From Terrimicrobium sacchariphilum (lineage in GTDB: Bacteria > Verrucomicrobiota > Verrucomicrobiia > Chthoniobacterales > Terrimicrobiaceae), in the NCBI RefSeq assembly GCF_001613545.1, contig NZ_BDCO01000002.1, positions 2,418,001 to 2,482,000 on the forward strand: a stretch of DNA of 64,000 bases, read 5' to 3'. Positions 62,728-64,000 of the stretch are shown piece by piece (within the stretch, counting starts at the first letter, position 1; each line of letters opens with the position of its first letter). The notes beneath the pieces are model-generated. The model saw nothing but the letters and a program-made list of their open reading frames with translations, made no database searches and was not told the origin of the DNA. The position numbers were made by a program, and so were the translations under genes.

Positions 62728-64000
62728 CCTCCTCGGTCAACCCCTCCCAGATCTCGGTTCCATCCTGCTTCGGCGCGGGCCACCCCGCGCCGCAATGCTC
62801 GCAGGTTTCCCGCTCCACCGAGCGCTTCCGGCTGCACGATGGACAGGCGAGGCGTCGCGGCCAGTCGTTGGCGATCCAGAAAGCGAGCAGTCCGAAGACT
62901 CCGAAAAAGAAGGCAAACACGGTCCACGCGAGGCGCTGCCCGGCGAACTGGTCGCGCTTCAGCGGGATTTGAATTAAGGCCGCGCAAAGAAGGCCAACCG
63001 CAGCTGCGGCCAGCCAGCGAAGCATTTCCAAGGGTTTTTCCGCTGCATTCCATTCGGTTACCATGCGGTAATATCCGTTCTCGACGAATTGCAGGGCCTG
63101 GGTGATCCCGGCGCCCAGAAGTCTCGCGCCCAAAGGCGTGAGCGCTTCGCCAAGCCATTTTGAGATGGATTGAGGCGGACTGTTATACAGCAAGGGAAGA
63201 GTTTGCTGGCGGGTGATTTTTCCGTCCGGCGAAGCGACGGCAAGCTCGATGCCCTGTGGGAAGCGTCCCCTGATAAATAGGGTGTAGTTTCCGCTCTCTG
63301 GCCGATAAAACTCAACACCTGTGATTTTATTCGGAGCAACGGGCAAGGCAATACGAGCCCTGGGGCCCGATTTTGTGACGACTTGAATGGCCTGATTCGA
63401 GCCAATGGCATATTCTTCCTGCGCTCCCTCTTTTTTCGGTTTCGGGAGACGAGCGGCGGAGATGATCTGCTCCCCAGGTGCCGCCGCGTAGATTTTCTTT
63501 ACGGAACGAGCATCAAGATCCGGAATATACACTCCGTCCCGGTCACCAATGACTGTTGATTTGTAAGCGCTGAAGCCCGGATGGAATCGTCCCGCCTGTC
63601 CGGTGTTGTCGATCGGCGCGTATCCATTGGGACCAAGGACTCCCAGCGGCATTTTTGTTTCCGTGGAATAGACCCGGAAGATTCCCAAATCGTTAATATA
63701 ATACCAGGCGAACGGAGCAGTCCGGTTGCTTGACTCGTAAGTAAAATAAGCGCGTGGGCTGCGAAAGTCGCGGAATCCATCCGGTGTGGCGTAATAGAGC
63801 ATCGTCGGAAAGAGGAAGTCGGCCCATTCGAAAGCCCTTTTCTCCGGCTTGATTTGCTTGCCGTCGAGTGTTTCGACTTTTTCGTACCAGTTCGACCGCG
63901 TGGTGATCCGGACTACCTCGCCATTCTGGTCTACCCCATATCGTTGATAACTGAGAGGTTGAGGCGGAAACAGCATCATCCATCCCAAGGACAAGACCAT
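62705..64000 (-). CDS. Hypothetical membrane protein with zinc ribbon (partial)
   Basis: The open frame reaches the window edge, so the first methionine seen (at 64000) need not be the true start. At least 431 residues: an N-terminal hydrophobic segment (LSLGWMMLF), a large beta-rich outside region (about 20-310) of unknown type, then two membrane helices (about 335-355 and 372-395) and a C-terminal double-CxxC zinc ribbon, CPSC...CEHCG (about 399-412). The layout recalls an envelope protein with a cytoplasmic zinc finger. Function unknown. Confidence 0.75.
   Translation of the reverse strand: MVLSLGWMMLFPPQPLSYQRYGVDQNGEVVRITTRSNWYEKVETLDGKQIKPEKRAFEWADFLFPTMLYYATPDGFRDFRSPRAYFTYESSNRTAPFAWYYINDLGIFRVYSTETKMPLGVLGPNGYAPIDNTGQAGRFHPGFSAYKSTVIGDRDGVYIPDLDARSVKKIYAAAPGEQIISAARLPKPKKEGAQEEYAIGSNQAIQVVTKSGPRARIALPVAPNKITGVEFYRPESGNYTLFIRGRFPQGIELAVASPDGKITRQQTLPLLYNSPPQSISKWLGEALTPLGARLLGAGITQALQFVENGYYRMVTEWNAAEKPLEMLRWLAAAAVGLLCAALIQIPLKRDQFAGQRLAWTVFAFFFGVFGLLAFWIANDWPRRLACPSCSRKRSVERETCEHCGAGWPAPKQDGTEIWEGLTEEATPPAAR

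Overview
The window is about 64 kb of GC-rich chromosome from a diderm, LPS-bearing bacterium, most probably a member of the Verrucomicrobiota. The evidence is a Kdo/LPS-export cluster (kdsA, lptC, lptA, lptB), an OprB-type porin and an Mla system together with HPr kinase, a PEP-CTERM protein, a Minf_1886-type protein (a family I know mainly from Verrucomicrobia and Planctomycetes), malate:quinone oxidoreductase, and many genes without clear Shine-Dalgarno sites. The assignment below phylum level is inference. I see no insertion sequence, prophage, CRISPR array or rRNA; one tRNA gene is present.

Layout. 1-4.1 kb: partial uvrB diverges from rpsO-pnp. 4.2-5.7 kb: OprB-like porin behind a palindromic operator. 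6-14 kb (minus strand): a long co-directional block recQ-kdsA-lptC-lptA-lptB-hprK-HPr, then ptsI; it joins LPS transport to a phosphotransfer relay with no sugar permease nearby. 14-21 kb (minus): glutaredoxin, rpsA, mqo, carB. 21-24.7 kb (plus): a small conserved-looking protein, mlaE-mlaF-mlaD and a DUF1275 membrane protein. 24.7-32.8 kb: gltX, then yqeY-ispD-M16 peptidase-HAD, pgi with a small lipoprotein, tsaE-tsaB and tRNA-Leu(CAA). 33-34.3 kb: a PEP-CTERM protein that looks like a two-lobed pepsin-type aspartic protease. 34.6-40.6 kb: rpmH-rnpA (overlapping)-yidD-yidC-khpB/jag, a D,D-carboxypeptidase and a UvrD/PcrA helicase. 40.6-47.8 kb: L,D-transpeptidase and a membrane protein, then a run of small or lineage-restricted genes (FmdB-like, zinc ribbon, secreted hypothetical, small membrane protein, Minf_1886-like, double M16 protease, DUF1844). 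47.8-52.7 kb: lipocalin, OppA-like binding protein, zinc metallopeptidase, a methyltransferase preceded by a short leader-peptide/terminator element, and a secreted hypothetical. 52.7-55.6 kb: a BlaI-type repressor operon in which the M56 sensor protease carries a secretin-like periplasmic domain, next to a stand-alone copy of the same domain. 55.7-64 kb: metF, a methyltransferase, a Gfo/Idh/MocA oxidoreductase, acnA, sixA, pgl and a partial membrane protein.

Most of the window is ordinary housekeeping DNA. The parts I find most worth following up are: (1) the BlaI / secretin-like / M56-secretin operon with a perfect CTACA-AA-TGTAG operator; (2) the PEP-CTERM pepsin-like protein; (3) the lpt-hprK-HPr linkage; (4) the 18-codon ORF plus intrinsic terminator ahead of the methyltransferase at 52 kb; (5) the rpmH/rnpA overlap. 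All family assignments come from reading the translated sequence; no database search was run.
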